A DNA stretch of 37,706 bases from Hemicentrotus pulcherrimus (GCA_003118195.1 BEXV01001379.1:6176-43881), one strand, 5' to 3'; shown: positions 11,376-21,993, counted from the stretch's first letter. The notes: a model not told the origin generated them from the sequence alone. Program-made: numbers and translations.

Positions 11376-11597
11376 ATTATTATTTAAACTGTAATTATCA
11401 CTATTAGTTATGGTTGTTACTATTATCATTATCATTATCATCATCATCGTTATTGTTGGTATTATCCTGCTCACTTTTTTATTTTATGATTATCAATATT
11501 ATGATTATCATCATTATTATTATTACTATTATTATCATCATTATTATGATTATGATTATTGTTATTATAGTCATCATTATCATTATTATTATGTAGG
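11376..11597 (+). repeat. ATT/ATC microsatellite
   Basis: A degenerate tract of tat/att/atc trinucleotides in intron 13. Open frames encoding runs of Ile/Leu or Tyr/His here are products of the repeat and are not genes. Confidence 0.9.
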
Positions 11598-11816
11598 TCT
11601 TCATTGATAAGAGGATATTGTCGATAGTGATTCATGGAGTACAGACAAAATGATACAGATATTTTTTAAAAAAATTAAGAACCGAGATAAAGAGTTCATG
11701 GTGGAAGATCAAACATCATAATCATGATAGTAATACATCGCTCACACAGTCACGTACATTACATTTGACTTTTTAAGCATAAACAATTATAAACAATCTT
11801 CTTGTTCATTTTACAG

Positions 11817-12056
11817 TTGACACGACACCACCGACGGTCACATGTCCAACAAGCATCACTCAAATAGTAGAGAGTCCCCAGTCTGCAATGGTCACCTTTG
11901 ACAATGCCACAGCCACTGACCTATCTAACGTGGTCATGTTCATTTCTCAGTCTCGTCAATCCGGGAGCATGTTCACCTTTGGATTTTCAATCGTTACCTT
12001 CACCTTTGAGGATGGTTCTGGCAATAGTGGCTCTTGTGATTTATCAATCACTGTAG
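11817..12056 (+). CDS. Exon 14: HYR domain 13 (Phe-type), exon end copied into the adjacent minisatellite
   Basis: The acceptor is ttcattttacag/ttgaca; 80 codons. Motifs are TPPTVTCP, AMVTFDNATATDLSNV, SRQSGSMFTFG, VTFTFEDGSGN and CDLSITV. The donor is ctgtag/gtgagt. The last 15 exon bases (tatcaatcactgtag, encoding the SITV strand) and the first bases of the intron form the unit of the tandem array that follows immediately. Continuing past this donor reaches a stop at 12104-12106, so this first donor is the only productive one. Confidence 0.9.
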
Positions 12057-13171
12057 GTGAGTACTATCAATCAATGTACGTGAGTACTATCAATCACTGT
12101 GGGTGAGTACTACCAATCACTGTGGGTGAGTACTATCAATCACTGTGGGTGAGTACTTTCAATCACTGTGGGTGAGTACTATCAATCACTGTGGGTGAGT
12201 ACTATCAATCACTGTAGGTGAGTACTATCAATCACTGTAGGTGAGTACTATCAATCACTGTAGGTGAGTACTATCAATCACTGTAGGTGAGTACTATCAA
12301 TCACTGTAGGTGAGTACTATCAATCACTGTAGGTGAGTACTATCAATCACTGTAGGTGAGTACTATCAATCACTGTAGGTGAGTACTATCAATCACTGTA
12401 GGTGAGTACTATCAATCACTGTAGGTGAGTACTATCAATCACTGTAGGTGAGTACTATCAATCACTGTAGGTGAGTACTATCAATCACTGTTGGTGAGTA
12501 CTATCAATCACTGTTGGTGAGTACTATCAATCACTGTAGGTGAGTACTATCAATCACTGTAGGTGAGTACTATCAATCACTGTAGGTGAGTACTATCAAT
12601 CACTGTAGGTGAGTACTATCAATCACTGTAGGTGAGTACTATCAATCACTGTAGGTGAGTACTATCAATCACTGTAGGTGAGTACTATCAATCACTGTAG
12701 GTGAGTACTATCAATCACTGTAGGTGAGTACTATCAATCACTGTAGGTGAGTACTATCAATCACTGTAGGTGAGTACTATCAATCACTGTAGGTGAGTAC
12801 TATCAATCACTGTAGGTGAGTACTATCAATCACTGTAGGTGAGTACTATCAATCACTGTAGGTGAGTACTATCAATCACTGTAGGTGAGTACTATCAATC
12901 ACTGTAGGTGAGTACTATCAATCACTGTAGGTGAGTACTATCAATCACTGTAGGTGAGTACTATCAATCACTGTAGGTGAGTACTATCAATCACTGTAGG
13001 TGAGTACTATCAATCACTGTAGGTGAGTACTATCAATCACTGTAGGTGAGTACTATCAATCACTGTAGGTGAGTACTATCAATCACTGTAGGTGAGTACT
13101 ATCAATCACTGTTGGTGAGTACTATCAATCACCGTAGGTGAGTACTATCAATCACTGTAGATGAGTACTAT
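12057..13171 (+). repeat. 23-bp minisatellite of 48 units, each carrying a splice donor
   Basis: Units start with gtgagtac and end with atcactgtag. Spacing is exactly 23 bp from 12057 to 13138 (checked at several points), giving 48 units to 13160 and a partial 49th that begins atgagt. Units 1-6 end differently (gtac, gtgg), the core is nearly uniform (gtag), and a few units read gttg. Unit 1 is the real exon 14 donor. Sharp edges and a homogenised core suggest expansion by unequal exchange or slippage. Confidence 0.97.
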
Positions 13172-13683
13172 AAAAAGGAAGGCTTAGTGTACGGTGTTTA
13201 CAAAATAATTCGCAAAAAAAAAGACGGAAGTGTACATGAATATAATGTGTAATAATCAACTATTGAAGAAAACAAATACTGAGTAAAATATTGAACAATC
13301 GAATTGTGGATTGATAGTGTTATACGCTGTAATATATTATAAAATGTATTTTTTATAGGCATTTTTTCAATCGGAGCCAATGTTCGATAATATCTCTCAA
13401 TATCAAAATGCAACTATAGCATTTCTCCATGTGTATTTCTCCAAACATTGATTTAAAAACTTTTTATAATGACTATTGGGCATACTATATTGAATATAAA
13501 AACGGTACTGACAGGATTTCTTCAATGATTATGTCTCAATATTTTACCATTTATCTGTAATATTTTCTGCCCTTCTATTGGGTCAGATGAGGCTTTGTTT
13601 ATAATTATATTTACATCTCCTCCTGTGGTTCGGATAGTGGTTTACATGGATCTTGATATAATGCCATTAAATTCATCTCGCAG
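13172..13683 (+). other. Rest of intron 14, nothing further seen
   Basis: AT-rich sequence after the minisatellite, leading to the exon 15 acceptor. A - strand frame at 13198-13413 shows no recognisable domain. Confidence 0.6.
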
Positions 13684-13794
13684 ATACGGACCAGTGTCTG
13701 AGCTCTCCATGTATGAATGGGACCTGCGTGGATAATGTCGACAGTTTTGCTTGCATTTGTGAACCGGGATTCGATGGGCCTATCTGTGACACAG
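13684..13794 (+). CDS. Exon 15: EGF domain
   Basis: The acceptor is attcatctcgcag/atacgg and the donor is acag/gtgcgt; 37 codons. The full six-Cys pattern is seen: DQCLSSPCMNGTC, then FACICEPGFDGPICD. It lacks the C-x-N-x4-F-x-C hydroxylation signature, so calcium binding is uncertain. It sits between the 13th and 14th HYR domains. Confidence 0.93.
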
Positions 13795-14464
13795 GTGCGT
13801 TTTTAATTATACATTTTGCTGTTTAATCATTATCTAACGTCTTACTACGCCGGTCACCATACCAATGTACAGAAATTCATTAGAGTGTCAATCTGTATGA
13901 TTAGTTCGTGTTGTTTTTAAATGCGAATTCTTGGTTATGAATTACTCGCTAATGTATTATCAGTTATTTAGCTTTTGATAGCCACAAGTGTATTAACTCT
14001 CTGCTGAAGAGTTACCGCCTTCTGGCTCTAAACAGATGGACTATTTCTATATATCATATAAACAAAATTGAAGCATTTTACTTTAGAAAGAGATAACATG
14101 GTGATGTATATTAGGCTGAGGATGGAGTTGTAATGAACTCCAATTTGTTTATTTTAATAGTGCAATTCATGAAGCTTTAGAGGTACTTGTCTCGATATCA
14201 GTTCAATAATGTTATATGACGTACATGTATCTACAAATGGTGACTATTAGTTCATTTAGTGGATGTGGTAAAAACCTATGGTTAATTGAGATTTGTTTTA
14301 AGTTCCCATCGAGGTAAAAATTGATATACACTATAAATCAAGATATCGGAGGAAATCATTTGAATCATGCGGGATAAAATGTTACTGTAAATATATGTAC
14401 CACCTATGTTTCAATCACTTCGTTGGTGAAAACTTACAACATTAATGATCGTTTCTGTTGCTAG
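13795..14464 (+). other. Intron 15, nothing seen
   Basis: AT-rich intron with no exon-like block, repeat family or RNA gene recognised. It ends in gtttctgttgctag before exon 16. Confidence 0.6.
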
Positions 14465-14716
14465 AGGACACTACACCGCCTGTAGTTACTTGCCCGAGAA
14501 ATATCGAACGAACTGTAGAGGTGGGCCTGCAAGGTCCATTTTCAATTACCTTTGATGACGCCACAGCTATGGATACATCGGGCGTGGTCAATCTACTCAA
14601 TAGGTCACATGACTCCGGTAGCGACTTCCCCATTGGACAGTCAGTGGTGTCGTTTGTCTTTGATGATGCCAGTGGAAATGTCAACGAGTGCAGCTTTCTT
14701 GTCTCAATCAATGCTG
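14465..14716 (+). CDS. Exon 16: HYR domain 14 (Phe-type)
   Basis: The acceptor is ttgctag/aggaca and the donor is gctg/gtaaga; 84 codons. Motifs are TPPVVTCP, VEVGLQG, ITFDDATAMDTSGV, SHDSGSDFPIG, VSFVFDDASGN and CSFLVSIN. Closest in the window to exon 9. Confidence 0.9.
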
Positions 14717-14779
14717 GTAAGACGGATACTTGAATGAACATTATGAACACCAACTTATGTGGACAGTATCGAGACTATA

Positions 14780-15248
14780 CCCTTTTCTAATTGCACCGAT
14801 TTTCATCGGATGCATCCGGACGCATCCGATGAAAGTGGCAGTTAGAAAGCAACAGAGGAAAAAAAGGCGATTAAATAGCCGTTGAAAAGAAGAGAAATAG
14901 GCCATTAAATTCTCCTGCTCAAGAGCAGAAGATATTCTCATTCTATCGATGTGACACCGATGAAACGTGCAGTTAGAAAAAGTTCGGGAGAAAAAGGCGA
15001 TTAAAACAGCGATTAAAATGGTCAAAGGTCGCAGTATACGCGCGCTTTATCGTAACCAACTGTGTTTGTTGACTTATGGTTGAACATGCTGCATGCTAGC
15101 TAGATGGCATGGGCTCGCCACAGAGAGTGAATTTCACCGGCAGTTAGAAAGCAACAGATAGAAAACTGCGGTTTCACCTTTGTTAACAAAAGGAAAATGC
15201 AATCGGTATTTTCATCGGTGTCACTCCGATAGTGCAGTTAGAAAAGGG
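14780..15248. mobile_element. MITE-like element with terminal inverted repeats
   Basis: The left end cccttttctaattgcac (14780-14796) is the near-perfect inverse of gtgcagttagaaaaggg (15232-15248). Inside, cagttagaaa recurs near 14841, 14972 and 15142, next to gatgaaa/atccgatga motifs that are also inverted. No coding capacity was seen. A clear target-site duplication was not found. The family was not identified. Confidence 0.65.
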
Positions 15249-15993
15249 TTTTAAAACAAATTATCTTCTCATTTTGCCATCCCTTGTTTAATGTAGTGAA
15301 GATTCAAGCCTTTGCCCATGTGTTAAAACTATACTTGCTGTTAAGATTGCTCATATTTCATGATGTTTGTTCACATTTATTTCTTAAGTGTTTTGTTCAT
15401 AGTTTATGGATTAAAGAAATGAAATACTAAAGTAAATGCTATTTTCGATATGAACCGACCTTAACATTTTTACCTCATACTGTCACGACTTCTATATTTT
15501 TTTCTCGTGAAAAAATGACTACATGGTGGATTACGTATTAATGAAAGAGGAAAGCATTAATATTTCAAAGATTTTGGGTAAAATATTTTGAATTATCAAT
15601 AAGTCGCGTTACCAGACCAAAAAAAAGAAAAGAAAAAAAAGAAAGCAAATGGTTTTCCACCAATTCCACTGATCAGTCAGATTATTTTGAACACTTGGAT
15701 TTTAAATTAAATTAAATGGGATACATCACACGAGACAAACAACAACACCTACGATCGACATTACTGGACTCACGGGCTGTCTGAAACATTTTCCGAGGGT
15801 TTGTGAGACTGATAGCCCACGAGATCGACAGCCCAAATACCAACATGTCGGTCTTCCAAGGTTTCTTGACACCGACATTTTGTTTTTATCGTGGGCTCTC
15901 TATCTGATGGGATTTAAGGATGAACCAAAATACTTGAATCAACTTGCCGTAATATCAAATGAGACATTTTCACTACTTTTCTTGTTCATATAG
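15249..15993 (+). other. Rest of intron 16
   Basis: Contains an A/G-rich run (about 15618-15646) and a G/C-richer stretch (about 15740-15910) with gggctgtct and atagcccac words that look like repeat debris. No exon-like block was recognised. Confidence 0.5.
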
Positions 15994-16242
15994 TTGATGA
16001 GACCCCGCCGACACCTTCTTGTCCTGATGATTTGGTAGAGACAGTCGAGTCAGGTGTCTCTGGAAAGAGGGTGACCTTCGACCTTGTCACAGCTACCGAC
16101 AATTCAGGAAACGTTACACTTGTGACCTACAGTCCTGTCTCTGGGTCTCTATTCCCAGTGGGTTCTACACCTGTAATATTCATCTTCGCTGATGTGGCAG
16201 GGAATCGGGCTTCATGTTTCTTTCTTGTCAACGTCACAGAAG
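15994..16242 (+). CDS. Exon 17: HYR domain 15 (Phe-type)
   Basis: The acceptor is cttgttcatatag/ttgatg and the donor is gaag/gtgaag; 83 codons. Motifs are TPPTPSCP, VESG, VTFDLVTATDNSGN, GSLFPVG, VIFIFADVAGN and CFFLVNV. It combines the Phe core with the D-x-A-G-N string of later repeats. Confidence 0.9.
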
Positions 16243-16746
16243 GTGAAGAAAACGGTTGAAGGGATAACAAATTCCATTAAAAATGTAAAAATCAACCACC
16301 GATTCTAGAAGTGTATTGCTTTAACAAGTAAAACTGCATGTTTCATCTGAAATTCTTTGAGGAACTTGTAAATTACATCCTTCTTATGAGCAGTGTCATC
16401 AGCCTTTATAGTAGCTCTGTTTCTACGCTGGTCCAATCTTCACAATTTAACTTACCAAAATGCCTGGGTTTGTTGTGGAACCATATGTCCATTACTTTGA
16501 TCAGATTCAGGTGGAAAAGAAGTGATAAGTGAATATTTCGTGGGCCATTTGTCTTATAGTCTAGTGAAATTATTTTCTCCACGTGTTCAATAAAATGATA
16601 AAATAGTTGACATAATCCAAATGAAAATGTATAGTGGTTCTACACTCATGTGTTATATGATGCAAGTACACTTCTTATTTTGTGCTTGAAGCTTTCCTCA
16701 TTTCATTGTGAAGTATCACTTTCCCATGTCTTACTCAATTATTCAG

Positions 16747-16995
16747 CTGACATGACACCACCAGAGGCTAATTGCCCAGAAAACGTTACCGCCACCGCAC
16801 AACCTGGTGCCAGCTACGCAGCGGTAACATTCACTCCACCAGAAGCTACTGACAACTCAGGGATGACAAGTCTTGTCGGCGTTAGCTCAGCGTCTGGCAG
16901 CAACTTTACACTCGGAACAACCATCGTGACAGCCACCTTTGAGGATCCTTCAGGAAACATCGGCACATGCTCGTTTTCGGTAGTCGTGAGCGGGG
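16747..16995 (+). CDS. Exon 18: HYR domain 16
   Basis: The acceptor is tcaattattcag/ctgaca and the donor is gggg/gtaggt; 83 codons. Motifs are TPPEANCPENVTA, AAVTFTPPEATDNSGM, SGSNFTLG, VTATFEDPSGN and CSFSVVV. The first core position is Phe within an otherwise T-x-P-P context; the second is Ala. It looks intermediate between the Phe-type and Trp-type repeats. Confidence 0.9.
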
Positions 16996-17330
16996 GTAGG
17001 TAGAATCCAATCTCAACTTTGAATTTGCAATGTGTTTGTGAATTAATGTATTAATATGACGTACACATTATGTGAAAACAAAATAAATAATCTGCTCGGT
17101 ACTCTGCATGGTATACAATTAGAAATGACTGAGTTAATACATTTATCTTCATTAACTTTTCTTTACAAAGTAAGTCATTCTAAAAGTAAATTGAAATTTA
17201 GATGATAATCTACACTTTGCAAGTTGAAAATCTGAATAAGTCTGAATAAAAGTCACACATACGTGCACTGAAAAGATCCAATGAAGAAAAAAAAAATAGA
17301 ATGATTTCAAGCGGTTTAACCTTTTCACAG

Positions 17331-17591
17331 AAAACTCAACTGTCACCGTGAGCGACCTTGGTGCCGATTTCTTCGAGCTGACTTGGACCAATGATGTCAA
17401 CATGGGAATCAGCGCCTACACCATTGTGCTGTCAGATACCGATGGTATAGTTCTTACCACACGAAGCTTTGCGCCATCATCGATAATCACTCAGCGTTTC
17501 GAGCAACTCACTCCGGGGACACAGTACATGATATATATAAATTCCTTCATCAGTACTCCCGTCGACTTTGCTGCATTGAACGTTGTCACGA
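17331..17591 (+). CDS. Exon 19: FN3-like domain 1
   Basis: The acceptor is ccttttcacag/aaaact and the donor is cacga/gtaagc; 87 codons, phase 1-1. Features of the fibronectin type III fold are FFELTWTND (strand B Trp), ISAYTIVLSD (strand C), and QLTPGTQYMIYINS (the L-x-P-x-T-x-Y motif of strands E-F). No RGD was seen. It is the first of four. Confidence 0.85.
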
Positions 17592-17695
17592 GTAAGCAAG
17601 ATATTTATTTCTGTTGGTCAGGAATATACATTGGATGAAAATATGTTTCATTGTGTCATCCACCTGACCCAAAACCAAATCGTTAGCGTGTTTCC

Positions 17696-18049
17696 TTTAA
17701 ACCCCTCTTAAGTGTTGGGAGCCTTAAACATTTGATGGCAAACTTTCACTTATTTATATAATGATGTGAAAGAGGATATAATTTACGGCACACATCTACA
17801 GGGATCTTTTAAATAAATGTGTTTGAAGACAAATATTGATGGAAGAATACAAGTATCTAGGTTTTCTGGTACAACAGAAAAACTTGAATATTGTATTCTT
17901 TCATCAAATATTATCCTCAAAATGAATATACTTGGAAATCCTTGTAGAAGTGTGTATTAAATGACATCATCTTTCACATCTTCATTCAACTTAAGTGAAA
18001 ATTTGCCATCAAATATTTGAGAGTCCCAAAACTTTAGAGGGATTTTAAA
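17696..18049. repeat. Foldback (long inverted repeat) element
   Basis: The left arm (about 17696-17808) and right arm (about 17937-18049) are reverse complements at roughly three quarters of positions or better by eye. Examples are tttgatggcaaactttcac against gtgaaaatttgccatcaaa, and gatgtgaaag against ctttcacatc. The loop is about 128 bp. It is non-coding, probably a MITE or foldback transposon, or a hairpin formed by inverted duplication. Confidence 0.7.
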
Positions 18050-18305
18050 GTATAGATTACAACAACTAAAATGACAACATAGGTCAAACAGACCTGACAG
18101 ATTGTAGGTCTTTTGATACAAAGCGCTTTGCATCCAGTGAAAAAGGGGATATTCCAATTGCAACTATTATTACTTTCGTCGTTTTTATACAACTGCCGCG
18201 AAGTTTTCATTTTCAGAGATATCATTATCCTACTGGACAGAACCAAATTTATAAATTGTAAGCACGGAAGTGATCTTAACATATCACAAGATACGGGGGA
18301 CATGG

Positions 18306-18420
18306 TATAATGATAATGGTAATGATAATAATAGTACTACTAGTACTACCACTACTACTACTTCTATTGCTACTGCTACCTGCTCCTACACTTACTGCTG
18401 CTTCTTCCACTACTTTACAT
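18306..18420 (+). repeat. Simple trinucleotide repeat (ACT/ATA-rich)
   Basis: A run of taatgataata and actactactacttc-type repeats in intron 19, partly complementary in composition to the next stretch of ataataataata at about 18479-18493. Non-coding. Confidence 0.8.
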
Positions 18421-18646
18421 AGGAGTGATATAAACGCTTACTAATGATGATAATTTTTAACAATACTGATATTAATACTAATAATAATAATATATGAACT
18501 TTGTAAGGCACCAAACACACTTGAGACCAAATGTTCATGGTGCACTTTAAAAACAAAAACAAAAATAGTGATGACATAAAAAGCATCTGCATTATCCATA
18601 ATGTGACGGAAGGAGAAAGACTTAAACACGTGTTTGTTCTCCACAG

Positions 18647-18922
18647 GACCAAAGCGGGTGGAAAATGTCACTGTCTATGACCTCGGTAACTCCTCATACT
18701 TCTTTCGATGGGACCCTCCCTATCCCCCGGACAATTTCTTCATCGACTACATTTTGAGGATCAACAGTTCTGTATCTGCAGCCGACGAAATACGTCTAAT
18801 GCCACCAAGAGAGAGTTACGGTCTGGGAGGACTGATGTCAGGGGCTCAGTATATCTTTGAATTCTTTACCAGTATCGGACCAACACTAAGTGGTCCCTCG
18901 GATCTCTCGGAAATTCCCCTAG
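18647..18922 (+). CDS. Exon 20: FN3-like domain 2
   Basis: The acceptor is gttctccacag/gaccaa and the donor is ctag/gtaatc; 92 codons. Motifs are PKRVENVTVYDLG, YFFRWDPPYPPDNFFIDYILRI (strands B and C, given here as one adjoining region at roughly residues 17-40) and LGGLMSGAQYIFEF (the strand E-F motif). It ends SGPSDLSEIPLG, typical of the FN3 G strand. Confidence 0.85.
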
Positions 18923-19147
18923 GTAATCGCAAATAGAATACTCGAAGAGTTTATGATTACTTATTACAGGTTGGTATGTTTTAGTATAGAAAGTGATGTA
19001 GTAATATGTACAAATAGATAACCGTCAATCTTGTGATCGAAATACCGTTTTTTGTGTGACATACAGTTCAGGATTATCGTAATTTTAGATATAAATTGAT
19101 GTAAGTGCAATGCAGTCACTTTTAAGAGCATATTTGTTCTTTCTTAG

Positions 19148-19180
19148 GAAGCATTGTTGACATTAAACGCTCTCCAGCAG
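19148..19180 (+). CDS. Possible 11-codon micro-exon
   Basis: The block lies between ttgttctttcttag (a good acceptor) and cag/gtaaag (a good donor). It is 33 bases long, open in phase 1-1, and would insert SIVDIKRSPA between FN3 domains 2 and 3. It fits the phase rule of the gene exactly, but it is short enough to occur by chance and has no domain signature. It may be an alternative cassette exon. Confidence 0.35.
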
Positions 19181-19458
19181 GTAAAGTAATAACTACACAT
19201 GTATATATTAATTACATGATATTGCTAAACTTGTTCATGGCAGGGTTTAACATGTTTTGTCAATACAATCTACACAGTATAGTTATCAGAGTAAATCGAT
19301 GGGAGTGATGTACTAATTCCATTGCATTGTTGCTTGTCATTAGTCACTAGTAGATAATAATACAATATATATCGAATTTGTTATGTTTATTCAAAAATAA
19401 ATCACGTGAAATTAAGTGTCAGGTCCATCAATACAATATTATATATCCAAACACACAG

Positions 19459-19698
19459 GCACACAAGCCGATATGAACATACGAGCTATAACCGCCCAGG
19501 AATTAGAGTTGTCCGGGAATCCCCCATCAGCAATGACTCAAGTCAAACTGTTTAGTGAGGATGGTTTGGAGGAACATGAAAGGACGATAGAACCTGGCAC
19601 CATGTCGTTGGTCTTTACAGAACTCCAGCCTGACACAGTGTACACGATGATTACTGTGTCAGAGGGTATGGTGGTGTCTTCGGAAACCCGTAGAACAA
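19459..19698 (+). CDS. Exon 21: divergent FN3-like domain 3
   Basis: The acceptor is caaacacacag/gcacac and the donor is acaa/gtacgt; 80 codons. Evidence for FN3 is its position in a block of FN3 exons and the motif FTELQPDTVYTMITV (L-x-P-x-T-x-Y). The strand B Trp is replaced by Leu (LELSGNPP). An AG at 19466-19467 would keep the frame and remove three residues. Confidence 0.7.
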
Positions 19699-20385
19699 GT
19701 ACGTATCGGAGTAAAGCACTGTATTGAACAATAGGAAAGATATCAGGAGCATAGCGAACTGTAAACGTTTATACTAACCAACATGACCAACCCAAAGACG
19801 AAAACAACTACATGTAAACAGTTGCTGGAAGTCACTTAGACATCGTGTTGACAAGAAGAATGCATTATGGTAGCAAAATGATATATCGAGCGAGGGGTGC
19901 CATTATATTTAATAAAATCTCTCTTTTGTTTGTTTGTTTGGGGGGGGGGGCGGTGAGAGGATAGCATATCAAGTAGTGTCCCTGTTTAATATTTTATTGT
20001 AAAAAAGCATTTCTAGTACTGGATTCAGGACAATTTCTATTTTGTTGTATAAAACAAATACATAAATGCGATCAAAAGGTTCTCATGTAGCTCACGTATG
20101 ACCAGAAATTATTATTATTAGTTAGTTATTTCGAGGCACTTGTTATTTACAGTGTAATCCTTCTGATAATTGGTTCCTACAGTGTGTGCCGCTGACCTCT
20201 CGTGGTAAGCATGTGCTCATTCCAATCGCCATCGGTGGTAATGGAAGGTTAACGGAAATACGAAACATAGTAGTAGGATTCTATTGTCAGATATCTTCAT
20301 GTGAATATGGACGCATTATTGCACACATCTTGGCGATGAAAGAATTAAATGACAGTGCCACATTGTTTTTCCCTATTACTTCCAG
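19699..20385 (+). other. Intron 21
   Basis: Contains a tttg repeat running into a ten-G run (about 19927-19950). An open frame at 20186-20395 overlaps the start of exon 22 in a different frame and shows no domain. No repeat family was recognised. Confidence 0.55.
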
Positions 20386-20643
20386 ATCTACTTGATGGGA
20401 TATCTTTTACCGCGGTTACATCTGACTCGGTTCAACTGACATGGACTGCCGATCCCATGGCAACATCTTACGACATATCATACATCAGTCAAGATACGAC
20501 GACTGCAGAGGTTATGTCTACCCCGGCGAGTCAGTCGATGGCTTTAGTTTCGAACCTACAACCACAGACATTGTACACATTTTCCGTTGTGGCTGTATCT
20601 GGAACAGGAAGGACCAATGTCGGCAGTGTGAATACTGCTACAG
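20386..20643 (+). CDS. Exon 22: FN3-like domain 4
   Basis: The acceptor is attacttccag/atctac and the donor is acag/gtatat; 86 codons. The signatures are strong: VTSDSVQLTWTAD, ATSYDISYIS and VSNLQPQTLYTFSVVAV, then GRTNVGSVNTATG. It is the best FN3 match in the window and ends the FN3 block. Confidence 0.92.
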
Positions 20644-20981
20644 GTATATACTGAATCCCACCAAAGATACAATATACCATATACAATATAGTTAACCCAT
20701 AATGCTCATATTGGCAATCGATTTCTCTTTCCTTTTGAGTGTTGAGTGTATCGCGGAACGTCTGCATGTGGATAAAGCTTTAAGGATATTATTTAACGAT
20801 ATAGATATATGGTTTTATTAATTTGAAGAATCTATTTTCTGTTAGCCTGAATCCTTTTAGTGAAAGATTACTGCTCAACTACTAGTATAATTTTCAAAGT
20901 AGCAGCATTCCTATCGGTACTGATCTTAGAATGACATGTGTATTATGAACGTCCATTTTTGTTGTGCTATTCATATCAAAG

Positions 20982-21230
20982 GTAACCCGAATCAGCCTCC
21001 CGTCCTAAACAACTGCCCAAACGATACATCCCAAGTACTACCAGATACATCGTCATTCGTTTTTGTGACTTGGACACCACCTACAGCAGTAGATGACACT
21101 GGGACGCCACAAGTATCTTCCACCAATCAGCCTGAAAGTATGTTTGAGTATGGTCTGACCACTGTTACGTACACCGCAATGGATAGTGAGGGTCTCGCTG
21201 TCAACTGCTCGTTCGTCGTCAATGTGACAG
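20982..21230 (+). CDS. Exon 23: HYR domain 17 (A-type)
   Basis: The acceptor is cagtgtgt-free, reading catatcaaag/gtaacc, so the exon itself begins with gt; the donor is acag/gtatgg. 83 codons. Motifs are PPVLNNCP, VTWTPPTAVDDTGTP, FEYG, VTYTAMDSEGL and CSFVVNVTG. It starts the alternating A/B series. The A-type marker is the string DSxG in place of DxAGN. Confidence 0.9.
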
Positions 21231-21747
21231 GTATGGTACATTTGACAAAAGGCACAGAATCTCATAGACAGTGAGAAACGAATCAACTCGTCATCTGGCA
21301 TAAGTCCAGAGTCGGCTTGTGCTAAAATCGATTTGGAGTGACCACTTTGACTCGTCATTCTATGTCGACTTTCCACAGCCGACGGTCACTAAACATGTGC
21401 AAATAATGTGGGTTTTGTTTTTATTGATATTTGACCAAATATTGGCGAATCATAAGTCGTTCTCACTCTTTTGAGAGATTAATCCTATTTCATTAATACT
21501 GGCAGAGTTTCGTTGACTAGTAATACAATATATTGAGCAACGCCTATTCAAGGTACTAGTGGTTGAAACGGAATGCTTGTACCACTACCTAACCACCTCT
21601 TTTTCACAGTTGTATGTTAAAAATACATGTATTAACTATATTTACAATCCTTTGTTAGTCTTATTAGTATAGACATGGTGATCAAATACGAATTCCTATG
21701 CGGTAACCAGGATAATCATGATATATATATTTCTCTCCTCTGCTAAG

Positions 21748-21993
21748 ATACAACACTTCCGGTAATCAGCATGTGCCCTAGTAGCGCACCAGCCTTGCTT
21801 ATGCCAGAAGACAGTATGGTTGAGGTATCCTGGCCGTTGCCAATGACCGGTGACAACTCAGGAGTGTCCACTTTGATGTCGACTCACAACCGTGGTGACT
21901 CATTTCCTCTCGGAGAGACAATGGTTACTTACACTGCCGTAGATGCAGCCGGGAATAGGGTGACATGTATCTTCAATGTTTCAGTTGCGCCAG
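21748..21993 (+). CDS. Exon 24: HYR domain 18 (B-type)
   Basis: The acceptor is cctctgctaag/atacaa and the donor is ccag/gtaggt; 82 codons. Motifs are LPVISMCP, VSWPLPMTGDNSGV, NRGDSFPLG, VTYTAVDAAGN and CIFNVSV. NRGDSF contains an RGD tripeptide in the loop before strand F, a possible integrin-binding site; this is inference. Confidence 0.92.

Noticed and set aside
11410..11607. Plus-strand Ile/Tyr-rich small proteins
   Set aside because: They are produced by the ATT/ATC repeat in intron 13.
12057..13171. CRISPR-like regular array
   Set aside because: Units are contiguous with no spacers, the setting is a eukaryotic intron, and the unit derives from the neighbouring exon end.
20182..20203. 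A second micro-exon between FN3 domains 3 and 4 (acceptor ttcctacag, donor gtg/gtaagc)
   Set aside because: It is 22 bases long, which breaks the phase of the gene, and it encodes nothing recognisable.
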